Assembly (NCBI GenBank): GCA_902624765.1
Contig: CACNYO010000005.1
Location: 1 to 53,229 of the forward strand
Direction of reading: 5' to 3'
DNA: 53,229 nucleotides
DNA from: an uncultured SAR86 cluster bacterium
GTDB taxonomy: Bacteria > Pseudomonadota > Gammaproteobacteria > Magnimaribacterales > AG-339-G14
The translations under genes were made by a program, and so were the position numbers. The notes under the pieces are model-generated. The model was given only the letters and a program-made list of their open reading frames with translations, did not search any database and had not been told where the DNA came from. Of the stretch, positions 37,642-47,704 are shown one piece after another; the first letter of the stretch is position 1; each line of letters begins with the position of its first letter.

Positions 37642-38834
37642 TATGAAGCCTCTTGTACTTTTGGTTCTTTAGGCATTCCAAGCCCTCTTTCAGAAATAAT
37701 ATTTTTCTGTATTTGATTAGTACCTCCTCCGATTATCAACCCAAGGAAATACATGTAATGAAATTGAAATGATCCGTTTTCTTTTAATCTTGGTGTCTCT
37801 TCATATAAGGTTCCTATTTCACCCAGTACATCAATCGCCAAAGCCTCCATTTCATGTCTAAGTTCTGTCCCGACTAGTTTTTGAATCATGCCGCCTAATT
37901 TAACATTCTGACCAGGGTTAATTTTTGAAGATAGCAACCTCAAGGAGTGAGCTTGATTAGCCATAACTTTACCCTGAACTTGCATAAGACGATCTCTATA
38001 CGATGGAATATCTATCAACCTTCTTCCATCGATAGTCTCTTCTTTCATCATATTGATAAGGGTATTAAGTCTATTCATCGTTGCATTAGGATCCGCTAAA
38101 GATCCTCTCTCATGTCCTAGAACAGAATTCGCTACCGACCAGCCATCTCCTCTTTTACCCACAATATTTCCCTCAGGTACCGTAACATCAGTAAAGAAAA
38201 CCTCATTAAATCCAGCATTTAGAGTCATATCTACTAACGGTCTAATCTCAATACCTGGAGTATCCATAGGAATTAATATAAAGCTTATCCCAGAGTGTTT
38301 TGGAGCTTGCGGTTCAGTTCTAACTAAGCAAAACATCATTTGTGAGTATTGTGCTGTACTTGTCCAAATTTTTTGTCCATTTATGACCCAATTGCCGTCT
38401 TTAAGCTCACCTTTAGTCTGTAAGCTTGCCAAATCTGAACCGGCATTAGGTTCAGAATATCCCTGACACCAAATCATTTCTCCGTGCAATGTAGGTTGGA
38501 TGTACTCTTGTTTTTGTTCCTCAGTTCCCCATTCCAACAGGGTAGGTACCAGCATATCGATTCCTTGACCACCCATACCTCCAGGAATTTTTGCTTTAGA
38601 AAATTCTGTAGCAATGATTCTACTTTTAATAATGTCTGTTTCGCCTCCAAAGCCACCATACTCTTTAGGAATTGCTCTTGCTATGAAGCCTTTCTCAATA
38701 AGTATCTTCTGCCATTCAGATCTAGAGATATTTTTACTTGATGTATTTTCAAAAGAGATACCCTCGTACTCCTTACAAAAATCTATAACTTCGGTTCTAA
38801 AATCTTCGTATTCTGGACCATATTCAAGATTCAT
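37641..38834 (-). CDS. Acyl-CoA dehydrogenase
   Basis: IPKEYGGFGGETD, WCQGYSEPNAGSDLASLQTKGELKDGNWVINGQKIWTS, GGGTNQIQKNIISERGLGMPK. Confidence 0.95.
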   Translation of the reverse strand: MNLEYGPEYEDFRTEVIDFCKEYEGISFENTSSKNISRSEWQKILIEKGFIARAIPKEYGGFGGETDIIKSRIIATEFSKAKIPGGMGGQGIDMLVPTLLEWGTEEQKQEYIQPTLHGEMIWCQGYSEPNAGSDLASLQTKGELKDGNWVINGQKIWTSTAQYSQMMFCLVRTEPQAPKHSGISFILIPMDTPGIEIRPLVDMTLNAGFNEVFFTDVTVPEGNIVGKRGDGWSVANSVLGHERGSLADPNATMNRLNTLINMMKEETIDGRRLIDIPSYRDRLMQVQGKVMANQAHSLRLLSSKINPGQNVKLGGMIQKLVGTELRHEMEALAIDVLGEIGTLYEETPRLKENGSFQFHYMYFLGLIIGGGTNQIQKNIISERGLGMPKEPKVQEAS

Positions 38835-38924
38835 ATAAAACTCCTTTTTTTTTAATTATTATTCTAATTAGATTTAGTCTTTATTTGTATTATTTTTGCT
38901 TTATATTATGCGGCTGCAAAAGTT

Positions 38925-39782
38925 ATGAAAAACACAACATATATATTAAGAATCAAATGTCCCGATGCTTACGGCATTGTTGCCAAAGTTTCGACATCTT
39001 TAAATAATATGGATATTTTCATTATGGACTCTTCTTTTTTCAGTGATCCTTCAACGAAAAGCTATTTCATGAGATTAAAAATATTCTCAAGTAAAGGAGA
39101 GATTGAATTCTCTAATTTTTCAAATGCTTTTAATGAAGCCTGTAGCGATCTAAAGATGGAGTGGACTTTAGAAAATGAGACCTCATCACCCAATACATTA
39201 ATCTTTGTTTCTAAATATGGGCACTGTCTACAAGACTTACTTTACAAAAATAGCATTGATTCTTTGAAAATGAATGTATGCGGGATCGTTTCAAACCATG
39301 AAAATTTAAAAACCATTGCAGATAATTATTCAATTCCTTTCTTTTATATTAAAAATAATTCAGAAATAAGAGAAAAAGCTGAAGATGAAATTGAAGGATT
39401 AATTAATGATAATAATATCGAGTTAATGATTTTGGCAAGATATATGCAAATTTTTTCATCTGACTTCTGTTTAAAATATTCAGGTAAAGTTATTAATATT
39501 CACCACTCTTTTTTACCTAGTTTTAAGGGAGCAAAACCTTATAAACAGGCATATGAAAAAGGAGTGAAAATAATGGGCGCTACGGCCCATTACATTACTG
39601 AAGAATTAGATGCTGGACCTATTATTGAGCAAACTGTTGAGAGAGTTGATCATTCGCAGAGTCCAGAAGAACTTGAGCTCATCGGCCAGGATATTGAATC
39701 AATTACTCTAACAAGAGCAGTAAAAAAGCATTTGGAAGGGAAGGTTTTTATCAACGACAAAAAAACTGTTGTCTTTGATTAG
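38925..39782 (+). CDS. purU: Formyltetrahydrofolate deformylase
   Basis: N-terminal ACT-like domain; LARYMQIFSSDFCLKYSGKVINIHHSFLPSFKGAKPYKQAYEKGVKIMGATAHYITEELDAGPIIEQ. Confidence 0.94.
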   Translation: MKNTTYILRIKCPDAYGIVAKVSTSLNNMDIFIMDSSFFSDPSTKSYFMRLKIFSSKGEIEFSNFSNAFNEACSDLKMEWTLENETSSPNTLIFVSKYGHCLQDLLYKNSIDSLKMNVCGIVSNHENLKTIADNYSIPFFYIKNNSEIREKAEDEIEGLINDNNIELMILARYMQIFSSDFCLKYSGKVINIHHSFLPSFKGAKPYKQAYEKGVKIMGATAHYITEELDAGPIIEQTVERVDHSQSPEELELIGQDIESITLTRAVKKHLEGKVFINDKKTVVFD

Positions 39783-40939
39783 TTTAAAGCTTTATCTAAA
39801 TCGTTTATTAAATCATCTGCTGATTCAATTCCAACCGACAATCTAACAAGTCCATCAGTAATGCCAATCTGGTCTCTGACTTCTTTTGATATGGATGCAT
39901 GAGTCATCAAAGCAGGATGTTCAATTAAACTCTCTACTCCACCCAGGCTTTCAGCGAGGGTAAAAAGCGATGTCTTTTCTAAAAATGTTTTAGAAGCCTT
40001 AAGTCCATCTTTTATCTCTACAGAAATCATTCCTCCAAAAAAATCCATCTGTTTTTTAGCAACAGAATGCTGAGGATGGCTTTCTAAGCCTGGATAAATA
40101 ACATTTGAGATTTTAGGATGAGATTCTAAAAAATCAGCAATTTTTTCAGCATTTGAAGAATGTCTTTCCATTCTAAGAGCGAGAGTTTTAAGGCTCCTTA
40201 ACGCAAGGTAACTATCAAAAGGGCTGCTTATGGGTCCTAAGGAGTTGTGTATGTTCGAAAGTCTTTTGGAATTATCTGACTCAGCATCTTTCATTACTAA
40301 AACACCCATGATGACATCTGAATGGCCGCATAAGTATTTTGTTGCCGAATGGATTACATAATCGAAACCTTTGGTAAGAGGTCTTTGAATGTAGGGCGAG
40401 CAAAACGTATTGTCTGCTACGGTAATGATATTTTTAGATCTTGCAAAATCAGCTAATTTTTCGAGATCAATAATTTTTAATAGGGGATTAGTAGGCGTCT
40501 CCGCAAACAGCATTTTTGTATTAGGCTTAATGGAGGCTTCAATGTTTTCCTCTTTGGACATATCAACATATGAAATCTCAATGCCTTGAGATATGCTTTT
40601 AATTTCATTGAAGAGTCTTACGGTTCCTCCGTAGAGATCATCCATTGCAATGATATGATCACCAGGTTGCAATAACTCTACACACGCTGAAATTGCAGCA
40701 ACACCCGAAGAAAAAGCATGTGCCTTCTCGCCTTCCTCTAAACTAGCTACACAAACCTCAAAAGCATGTCGGGTTGGATTGGATGTTCGAGAGTAATCAT
40801 ATCCTTTGTGTTCTCCTGGACTTTCCTGAGCATAAGTGGAAGTTGTATATATTGGTGGAATTACTGCGCCTGTTACTGGATCAGGATCCTGACCAACATG
40901 AATAGCCTTTGTCTCAAAATCTAAATCTTTATTTTTCAT
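39779..40939 (-). CDS. Cystathionine gamma-synthase/gamma-lyase (PLP-dependent)
   Basis: TKAIHVGQDPDPVTGAVIPPIYTTSTYAQ, YDYSRTSNPTRHAFE, HSATKYLCGHSDVIMG. Confidence 0.93.
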   Translation of the reverse strand: MKNKDLDFETKAIHVGQDPDPVTGAVIPPIYTTSTYAQESPGEHKGYDYSRTSNPTRHAFEVCVASLEEGEKAHAFSSGVAAISACVELLQPGDHIIAMDDLYGGTVRLFNEIKSISQGIEISYVDMSKEENIEASIKPNTKMLFAETPTNPLLKIIDLEKLADFARSKNIITVADNTFCSPYIQRPLTKGFDYVIHSATKYLCGHSDVIMGVLVMKDAESDNSKRLSNIHNSLGPISSPFDSYLALRSLKTLALRMERHSSNAEKIADFLESHPKISNVIYPGLESHPQHSVAKKQMDFFGGMISVEIKDGLKASKTFLEKTSLFTLAESLGGVESLIEHPALMTHASISKEVRDQIGITDGLVRLSVGIESADDLINDLDKALN

Positions 40940-41904
40940 TATAAATTCTCACTTAACCAAGCATTATTAAAAGCCTTAGATAAATATTTATTTCCAGTGT
41001 CACAAATCAAAGAAACTACAGTTTTGTGACTTTTCTGTCTCTTGCAGTAATCCACCGCAGCTTTAACTAGAGTCCCGCAAGAAGAGCCGGCTAGTATACC
41101 TTCCTTTTTTAAAAGAAGATTAACCATTTCAAAAGCTTCTTTGTCTGAAACATAGATCCCTTCATCAATTACACTTAAATCTAGGTTATCTGGAATGTAA
41201 TCCTCACCAATTCCTTCAACTAGCCACTGTCCTCCAGAATATTCAAAAGTTCCATGATTTACAGCATCTGCAACAACAGAACCTTCTGGATCAGCAACAA
41301 TAATATCTATCTCTGGATTCTGACTTTTTAAGTATCTTCCTATGCCGGAGATGGTTCCACCCGTACCAACGCCAGCAACAAATGCATCTACTTTTTGATT
41401 TGTTTGATCCCATATTTCTGGTCCTGTTGTTGTTTCGTGTATGTATGGATTGGCAGGATTAGAGAATTGATTTGCAAAAAAAGAATTTGGCGTATCCTCA
41501 ACTAATTTTGCTGCAACCTCAGTGTAATACTCTGGATCTCCTTTTTGAACATCTGAGCGAGTTAGAATGATCTCAATTCCCATTGCTCTTAAATGAGCCA
41601 ATTTTTCTTCACTCATCTTATCTGGGATAACTAAAATCAATTTATATCCCTTCAAAATTGCAGGAAGAGCCAATCCCAAGCCTGTATTTCCTGCAGTGCA
41701 TTCAATAATTGTCCCTCCGGGTTTTAAAAAACCGTTTTCTTCAGCGGATTCTATTATGCTTTTTCCGACTCTATCTTTAATAGAACCACCAGGATTTAGA
41801 TTTTCCAATTTCAATAAAAGGTCACATTTTCCAGTATCAATATTATTGACCTTAACCATAGGAGTGTTTCCTATGCTTTCTAATATGTCATTGTGTAGAT
41901 TCAT
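40939..41904 (-). CDS. Cysteine synthase / cystathionine beta-synthase family
   Basis: ESIGNTPMVKVNN, LKLENLNPGGSIKDRVGKSII, ECTAGNTGLGLALPAILKGY, GVGTGGTISGIGRYLK. Confidence 0.92.
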   Translation of the reverse strand: MNLHNDILESIGNTPMVKVNNIDTGKCDLLLKLENLNPGGSIKDRVGKSIIESAEENGFLKPGGTIIECTAGNTGLGLALPAILKGYKLILVIPDKMSEEKLAHLRAMGIEIILTRSDVQKGDPEYYTEVAAKLVEDTPNSFFANQFSNPANPYIHETTTGPEIWDQTNQKVDAFVAGVGTGGTISGIGRYLKSQNPEIDIIVADPEGSVVADAVNHGTFEYSGGQWLVEGIGEDYIPDNLDLSVIDEGIYVSDKEAFEMVNLLLKKEGILAGSSCGTLVKAAVDYCKRQKSHKTVVSLICDTGNKYLSKAFNNAWLSENL

Positions 41905-42115
41905 CTTCCTTGATAGTTTTTTTTCTATTGTATTTACTTTTATCTTTAAAAACCTTTGGTTTATTAAATTTATAGAGATTTTTTGCGACAGGATTTTTTT
42001 TGGATTTTTTCTTTTCTGTAGGCACGACTTTATGAAAGACGCTTGTAGGCTTCTTCTTTAAGAAGCCAGATTCTATCTTGTCCCCAAACATAAAAAGGAT
42101 TTGAGCCATCTTCAT
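41888..42115 (-). CDS. Possible small Lys-rich protein (uncertain)
   Basis: About 75 aa ORF filling the 125-bp gap between two genes but overlapping both; KKKSKKNP...KPKVFKDKSKYNRKK. Confidence 0.25.
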   Translation of the reverse strand: MKMAQILFMFGDKIESGFLKKKPTSVFHKVVPTEKKKSKKNPVAKNLYKFNKPKVFKDKSKYNRKKTIKEDESTQ

Positions 42116-43370
42116 TGGTTAATTTATAGCTTGGTACTCCCCAGCAGTTACCTGAATACATATCTTCGAGATTATCCGATAACACTTTTTTCCATTCTTC
42201 TTTATCTAGATGAGGTTCTAACTCATCCCAGCTGATATTTAACTTTTCAGCTATCGCTTTCAATTTATCAATCTCACCTATGTTAATTCCTTGATTAAAA
42301 GAAGCATCCATCAACAAAGCAATATACTCAAAACCTTTTCCAAAAGAATCAATAACCGGAAAGAGAGAATAAGCTCTTCTGGCTGGTTGACCTAGAGGCG
42401 AATAAATTTTATCAATCTCTTGCTCATATCTTCTTCCTTCTCTAGCCGCATCAGAAATTATGTATTTGGCTTTATATAGAGGAATATACATTTCTCTCAT
42501 CAGCATAGGAAGGACAGGGCGCGTAATAAGATTTAAATTATATTTAGCTGCAAAATCTCTTGTTCTATTAATGCTCACATACGTGTAGGGACTATTCAAA
42601 GATGGAAAAAAGTGTAAATTCAATTTTTTTTCTGAAGTAATCTCAGCAGGGGCAGTTAATGCAGGCGAAATGATGTAGTCATTAAAATTTTCTTTATTTA
42701 ATTTAAGGTCTATCAGCCTGTCTTCTAGATGATTGAGCCTATCTAGGCCCCAATAATTTTCTCCTTCATAATGAAAGGCTGAGCCAAAATAATAGCCGAC
42801 TTTATCTCGAACCATGTTTCCTTCTTTTAGAGCTTTTTGAATTTCTGTGACTGATAATTCATTATTTGATAACTCGTTGGACATTTCATTTTTATCTCCC
42901 CATATAACCTTGGCAATTTCTAGGGCATTATGGATGAAATCTTTTTTGTCACTTTTGATTAGAACAGAATTAGCTTCCTGAACGAGTTTATTATCTGGAT
43001 ACGTATCTGTGTGAAAATGCACGTCGTAATACGGTCCAATTCTTTTTGCATCATTCAAACAATGAACGTCATACATGCTGGGTTCATGAACTGTTTCAGA
43101 GACATCATCACCAACTAATATTGGGGTAACTTCAACGTTAAATCTTTTTCTTATTTCTCCTGCATAAGATGCAGTTAAATACGAGTAGGGGTCATCTACT
43201 TTATGAAAATATAAAACTTCATGAGGACGATTCTCTTTGGCTCTTGTTTCTTCAGCCTTTAGTCTTTGATCAAGAAAAGCCTGTTTATCTGCAAAACCCA
43301 TCATATTGCGATTTCGTACTGGAGCCGCGATGGTCGATCTGTTAAAAAATTTCAAAAAGGTTTTTAACAT
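42030..43370 (-). CDS. Tandem DsbA-like (2-hydroxychromene-2-carboxylate isomerase/GST-kappa type) domain protein
   Basis: Two similar starts HEVLYFHKVDDPYSYLTASYAGEIRKRFNVEVTPILV and LNLHFFPSLNSPYTYVSINRTRDFAAKYNLNLITRPVL; C-term NCWGVPSYKL...PFYVWGQDRIWLLKE. Confidence 0.82.
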   Translation of the reverse strand: MLKTFLKFFNRSTIAAPVRNRNMMGFADKQAFLDQRLKAEETRAKENRPHEVLYFHKVDDPYSYLTASYAGEIRKRFNVEVTPILVGDDVSETVHEPSMYDVHCLNDAKRIGPYYDVHFHTDTYPDNKLVQEANSVLIKSDKKDFIHNALEIAKVIWGDKNEMSNELSNNELSVTEIQKALKEGNMVRDKVGYYFGSAFHYEGENYWGLDRLNHLEDRLIDLKLNKENFNDYIISPALTAPAEITSEKKLNLHFFPSLNSPYTYVSINRTRDFAAKYNLNLITRPVLPMLMREMYIPLYKAKYIISDAAREGRRYEQEIDKIYSPLGQPARRAYSLFPVIDSFGKGFEYIALLMDASFNQGINIGEIDKLKAIAEKLNISWDELEPHLDKEEWKKVLSDNLEDMYSGNCWGVPSYKLTNEDGSNPFYVWGQDRIWLLKEEAYKRLS

Positions 43371-45136
43371 TAAAATCTTACATTGCCCGATTGGATGCTT
43401 TTGTATAACTCTTCGTTAATTTCTTCGTATTTATCGCCATTTAAAAAATACACTGGATCTTGAGATTTAGATGGATCAAAACCTATTTTTTTTAAGTCTT
43501 CTTTTTGATGCTTAAAGGTACCAGTCGTCTGCATTTCTTTTGTTAGACGTAAAAAGTAGGGTTTCTGAAAACCGTTAAGATTTTTTTCTACGTGATCAGC
43601 AAACGAAGTTAAATTAAAGTTTTCGCTTACATTCATCTGGGCCATGCCAGCTCGTCCTTCGGTATTATCAACTTGAACTCCGTAAACATTAGCATCAAGA
43701 ACACCTTCTGCTTTATTAACTATTGCTGCTACTTCCATGGTTGATACATTTTCTCCTTTCCATCTAAAAGTATCGCCAACTCTATCGGCAAAAGACAACC
43801 AATTGTTTTCATGAAGGGTTAACAGATCTCCACTATTAAAATATCTGTCTCCATCCTTAAAGCAATCCGTCAGAATTTTCTTTTGAGAAGCTTGCGAATC
43901 TAGGTAACCGTCAAAAGATGCTAATTTTGAAATTTCACTAATATAAAGACCGGTTTCACCAACGTTAACCTTTTCACATCGACCTTCTTCGTTTCTTATT
44001 AATTCACCGCTTTCTAAATCACATTTAACGATCTTATCAGCTGATCTATGCCTACCGATCATGCCGGGCCTGCCAGCTCTGTTTATAAAGCCAGTTACTC
44101 CTTCTGTAGCACCATAAATTTCTCTTATTTCAGGAATTTGAAATCTTTCTTGGAATTTTTCCCAAATATCAGGTCTTAGGCCGTTTCCAGAAATTCTTCT
44201 TATTTTATGACCTTTCTCTTCAGGAACTTCTTTAGAGTTCAAAAGATATCTGCAAAGTTCACCCACATAAGGAAAAATTGTAGCTTCGTATTTCTGAATG
44301 TCTGACCAAAAATCAGATGCTGAAAATTTTTCTTTAATAACAATAGCATTACCAGCCCTTAAAGAAGCTGCCCAACAATACAAAAGACCAGTTGCGTGAT
44401 AGAGCGGCAGGGTATTGTAGAGAACATCGCTCTGTTTAAAATTAAAACCTAAAAATTGGCCAAAATAAGTCATTCGAACAGCTCTTTCATTTGTAATTAG
44501 CGCTGCTTTTGGTAGGCCGGTTGTTCCAGATGTATACATATACATACATGCTTCTTTAAATGTAGTAGCTACTTCATCACAAGGAATCGAATTTTTTTCT
44601 AAGTTTGTTAAATCTTGGATATCTGATGGAACTTTCTCTTGATCGTCTATCCCCACAATAATTAAATTTGCCCTTTCTTCATCTGTGAGAGAAGAATTAA
44701 ATTTATCTAGGTGAGAAGCACCAATGAATATGGCCTTAGCATTTGCCACGTTCAAAACATGTCTTAAACCTTCACCTCTGACAGTCGTATTAATTAACGC
44801 AGCTATAGTTCCTGACTTAACAGCAGCCAAAATCAATAAAAGATACTCGATTCGGTTATCCATTAATAGAGCAAAAGAATCTCCTTTGTTTAAGCCCAGT
44901 GATCTAATTACTCCAGAGTAATTATCGATTTTGTCTGAAGCTTGCTTCCAAGTAAGAACTTCCTCTTTGAATAGAAATGCATTCTCGTTTGGATACTTTT
45001 TAATGTTCCATTTAACAAACGTGTAAAGATTAAGTGGAGATTTTTCACCCCAAAAAAGAATGAAGCGAGGGAGGGCAGTTACGTAATAATAAATATCTTC
45101 AAATATTCCATGAAATTTCCAGTATAAGTTCTCCAT
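43370..45136 (-). CDS. Long/very-long-chain acyl-CoA synthetase (FATP-like AMP-binding enzyme)
   Basis: MYMYTSGTTGLPKAALITNERA, REIYGATEGVTGFINRAGRPGMIGR, FADRVGDTFRWKGENVSTMEVA. Confidence 0.92.
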   Translation of the reverse strand: MENLYWKFHGIFEDIYYYVTALPRFILFWGEKSPLNLYTFVKWNIKKYPNENAFLFKEEVLTWKQASDKIDNYSGVIRSLGLNKGDSFALLMDNRIEYLLLILAAVKSGTIAALINTTVRGEGLRHVLNVANAKAIFIGASHLDKFNSSLTDEERANLIIVGIDDQEKVPSDIQDLTNLEKNSIPCDEVATTFKEACMYMYTSGTTGLPKAALITNERAVRMTYFGQFLGFNFKQSDVLYNTLPLYHATGLLYCWAASLRAGNAIVIKEKFSASDFWSDIQKYEATIFPYVGELCRYLLNSKEVPEEKGHKIRRISGNGLRPDIWEKFQERFQIPEIREIYGATEGVTGFINRAGRPGMIGRHRSADKIVKCDLESGELIRNEEGRCEKVNVGETGLYISEISKLASFDGYLDSQASQKKILTDCFKDGDRYFNSGDLLTLHENNWLSFADRVGDTFRWKGENVSTMEVAAIVNKAEGVLDANVYGVQVDNTEGRAGMAQMNVSENFNLTSFADHVEKNLNGFQKPYFLRLTKEMQTTGTFKHQKEDLKKIGFDPSKSQDPVYFLNGDKYEEINEELYKSIQSGNVRF

Positions 45137-45152
45137 TTTTATCCCCTAATTT

Positions 45153-47243
45153 TTAATTTAAACCACGTTTTCTCAGCAAAGAACTCACGTTTGGCTCTTC
45201 ACCTCTAAATTTTTTATATTGATTCATCAAATCAACTGAGTTACCTGAACTATAAACAAAATCTTCTAGTTTTTCAGCATATTCACTGTCATATAATCCT
45301 TCTTTATCAAATATCTCAAAAGCATGAGAGTCAAGAACTTCAGACCACATATAACTGTAATAACCCGCAGCATAACCTCCAGCAAAAATATGACCAAAAT
45401 AGGTGCTTCCATACCTACTATCTATTTCGACTGGCTTTCCAATTTCTTTGAAAAGAGTTTGCTCAAATTCTTCTGTGTTCTCTACTGGTGATTCAATTGT
45501 GTGCCAAGCAAGATCCAACATTGAAGCTATCATGTATTCAGTGGTAGCAAATCCTTGATTAAAAGTGCCAGCAGATGACATTTTTTCTAACAATCTTTTT
45601 GGAATAGGTTTGCCGGTTTCAAAATGCTTTGCAAATTCGGCTAAAAAATCAGAATGTCTTATCCAATTTTCCATTAATTGAGAGGGAAATTCGACATAAT
45701 CTCTTGTGACGCTTGTTCCTGATAGATAAGGGTAATCCACATCCGAAAGTAATCCATGTAAGGCATGACCGAATTCATGAAACAGAGTCTCGGCATGCTC
45801 AAACGTTAGAAATGCTTTTTCACCATCATTAGGTTTTGCAAAATTACAAACATTCAAAACAATAGGTCTAACTCTTCCATCGAAATTGCTTTGATCTCTA
45901 AAAGTGTTCATCCAAGCACCACCTTGCTTAGATGGTCTAGCAAAATAATCGGTTAGAAAAACTCCTAAATGATCTCCATTTTTATCTAGTACCTCAAAGG
46001 TATCTACGTCAGGGTGATATTTAGGAATATCATTTTTTTGAATAAACTTTATTCCAAATAGCCTATTAGCAAGCTCAAAGGCAGAATCCCTGATTGTATC
46101 CATCTCAAGATACGGTTGAACCTCCGCTGAATCAAAGTCGTATTTTCTTTTTCTAACTTTTTCAGAATAATGCATCCAATCCCAAGCTTGAAGAGCAAAA
46201 TTATTACCTTCCTCTTGAATAAGGTCTTGCATATCCTTTATCTCTTCTTGGGCCATTGCTTTCGCAGGCTCCCATACTTGATTGAGAAGAGCGTTAACTC
46301 CGTTTGAAGATTTCGCCATGGTTTTCTGTAAAGAAAGTTCGGCGTGGTTTGTAAAACCCATCAGTTGAGCTTTTTCTAACCTCAAATTAGCCATTTCCCT
46401 GACGATTTCTTCGTTATTGAACTCATTAGGATTTTTTCCTCTGTTTACATACATTTTATAAAGTTGCTCACGTAATTCCCTATTTGTAGAACTTGTTAAG
46501 AATGGATACATGCTAATTCTTGTGGGATTGAAAACCCAACCGGATGAATAACCTTTATTTTTTGCTAAACGTTTAGCTTGGTCTTTAATTTTCTCTGAAA
46601 GGCCGCCTAATTCTTTTTCATCGCTTATGTACAATTCAGAATTGTTGGTATCTTTTAAAACATTTTGATCAAATTTTATGGAGAGCTCAGTGAGTTTTTT
46701 ATTAATTTCGATGAATCTTTCTTTGCTCTGTTCAGATAGGTTTGCACCATTCATCTCAAAGTTTCTTATCATCTCATCGGTTAATCTTTGTTGTTCCGAA
46801 CTTAAAGAAGAGTACTCGTTAGTTTTTATAGATTTAAGTCTTTTGAATATTTTCTCATTCAGGAATAACGAATCTCTGTGGGCAGAAAGTTTAGGACCAA
46901 TCTTCTCAGATAATTTATCTAAGTCATCGTTAGTATCTGCAGATAATAAATTATAAAAAACAGCAGTAACTTTGGTTAATAACTCTCCAGATCTCTCAAG
47001 TTCAGCGATCGTGTTTTCGAACGATGGATTTTCATTGTTCTTTGAAATATTAATTATCTCTTTCTCATGCGCTCTAATGCCTTCCTCAAATGCAGGTAAG
47101 TAATGATCTATTTTTATTGATTTGAAATTAGGTACTTGAAACTCGTTTTTATAATCTTCATAGAATGGATTTGACATCTCACTTTCCTCCGAACAACTTA
47201 AAATTAGAAATGAAATAAGAAAAATGTAACTTATTTTAAACAC
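45153..47243 (-). CDS. M3 family peptidyl-dipeptidase (Dcp-like), lipoprotein
   Basis: Lipobox FLILSCSEE; FEHAETLFHEFGHALHGLLSDVDYPYLSGTSVTRDYVEFPSQLMENW. Confidence 0.94.
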   Translation of the reverse strand: MFKISYIFLISFLILSCSEESEMSNPFYEDYKNEFQVPNFKSIKIDHYLPAFEEGIRAHEKEIINISKNNENPSFENTIAELERSGELLTKVTAVFYNLLSADTNDDLDKLSEKIGPKLSAHRDSLFLNEKIFKRLKSIKTNEYSSLSSEQQRLTDEMIRNFEMNGANLSEQSKERFIEINKKLTELSIKFDQNVLKDTNNSELYISDEKELGGLSEKIKDQAKRLAKNKGYSSGWVFNPTRISMYPFLTSSTNRELREQLYKMYVNRGKNPNEFNNEEIVREMANLRLEKAQLMGFTNHAELSLQKTMAKSSNGVNALLNQVWEPAKAMAQEEIKDMQDLIQEEGNNFALQAWDWMHYSEKVRKRKYDFDSAEVQPYLEMDTIRDSAFELANRLFGIKFIQKNDIPKYHPDVDTFEVLDKNGDHLGVFLTDYFARPSKQGGAWMNTFRDQSNFDGRVRPIVLNVCNFAKPNDGEKAFLTFEHAETLFHEFGHALHGLLSDVDYPYLSGTSVTRDYVEFPSQLMENWIRHSDFLAEFAKHFETGKPIPKRLLEKMSSAGTFNQGFATTEYMIASMLDLAWHTIESPVENTEEFEQTLFKEIGKPVEIDSRYGSTYFGHIFAGGYAAGYYSYMWSEVLDSHAFEIFDKEGLYDSEYAEKLEDFVYSSGNSVDLMNQYKKFRGEEPNVSSLLRKRGLN

Positions 47244-47248
47244 AATGT

Positions 47249-47704
47249 TTATTTTTTAAATATCGCTTTAATCTTATTGGATATGAACTTTTTTTCACCA
47301 GAATTGCTCAATGATGCTTTTGCGAAATAAGTCATGTGATCACTTCCCGAAGGAAAAGACATATCCGAAAAATATACTAAACACCCATCGGGATTGGGTG
47401 GGCAATCAAAAGTTTTCCACTTTTCTGCTTCAATCTGATCGCCCTTTGATCGATAAATGTCTACAAAAATCGTTAAATCCTCTGATTGATTTCGCTCCGA
47501 AGAATTTATGACAGATAACTGTAGTCGTGGAGTCCTTGAAAGTGAATATTCATTCAACTCTATGAAGGCATCATTTTCTGATTCTTGAATCAATAAATTA
47601 AGGTCCAAATTATATTTTTCATCGAATATTCCTATTTGATTAAAAATTAAAGTAATGGCGATTAGAGCCATTGCTAAATAAGGAGCATTTTTCTCTAAGT
47701 TCAT
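47249..47704 (-). CDS. Hypothetical membrane-anchored protein
   Basis: N-terminal TM segment; 151 aa; overlaps the upstream gene by 4 nt. Confidence 0.6.
   Translation of the reverse strand: MNLEKNAPYLAMALIAITLIFNQIGIFDEKYNLDLNLLIQESENDAFIELNEYSLSRTPRLQLSVINSSERNQSEDLTIFVDIYRSKGDQIEAEKWKTFDCPPNPDGCLVYFSDMSFPSGSDHMTYFAKASLSNSGEKKFISNKIKAIFKK

Noticed and set aside
38053-38466. 137-aa plus-strand ORF antisense to acyl-CoA dehydrogenase
   Set aside because: The host gene is unambiguous; the translation resembles no family.
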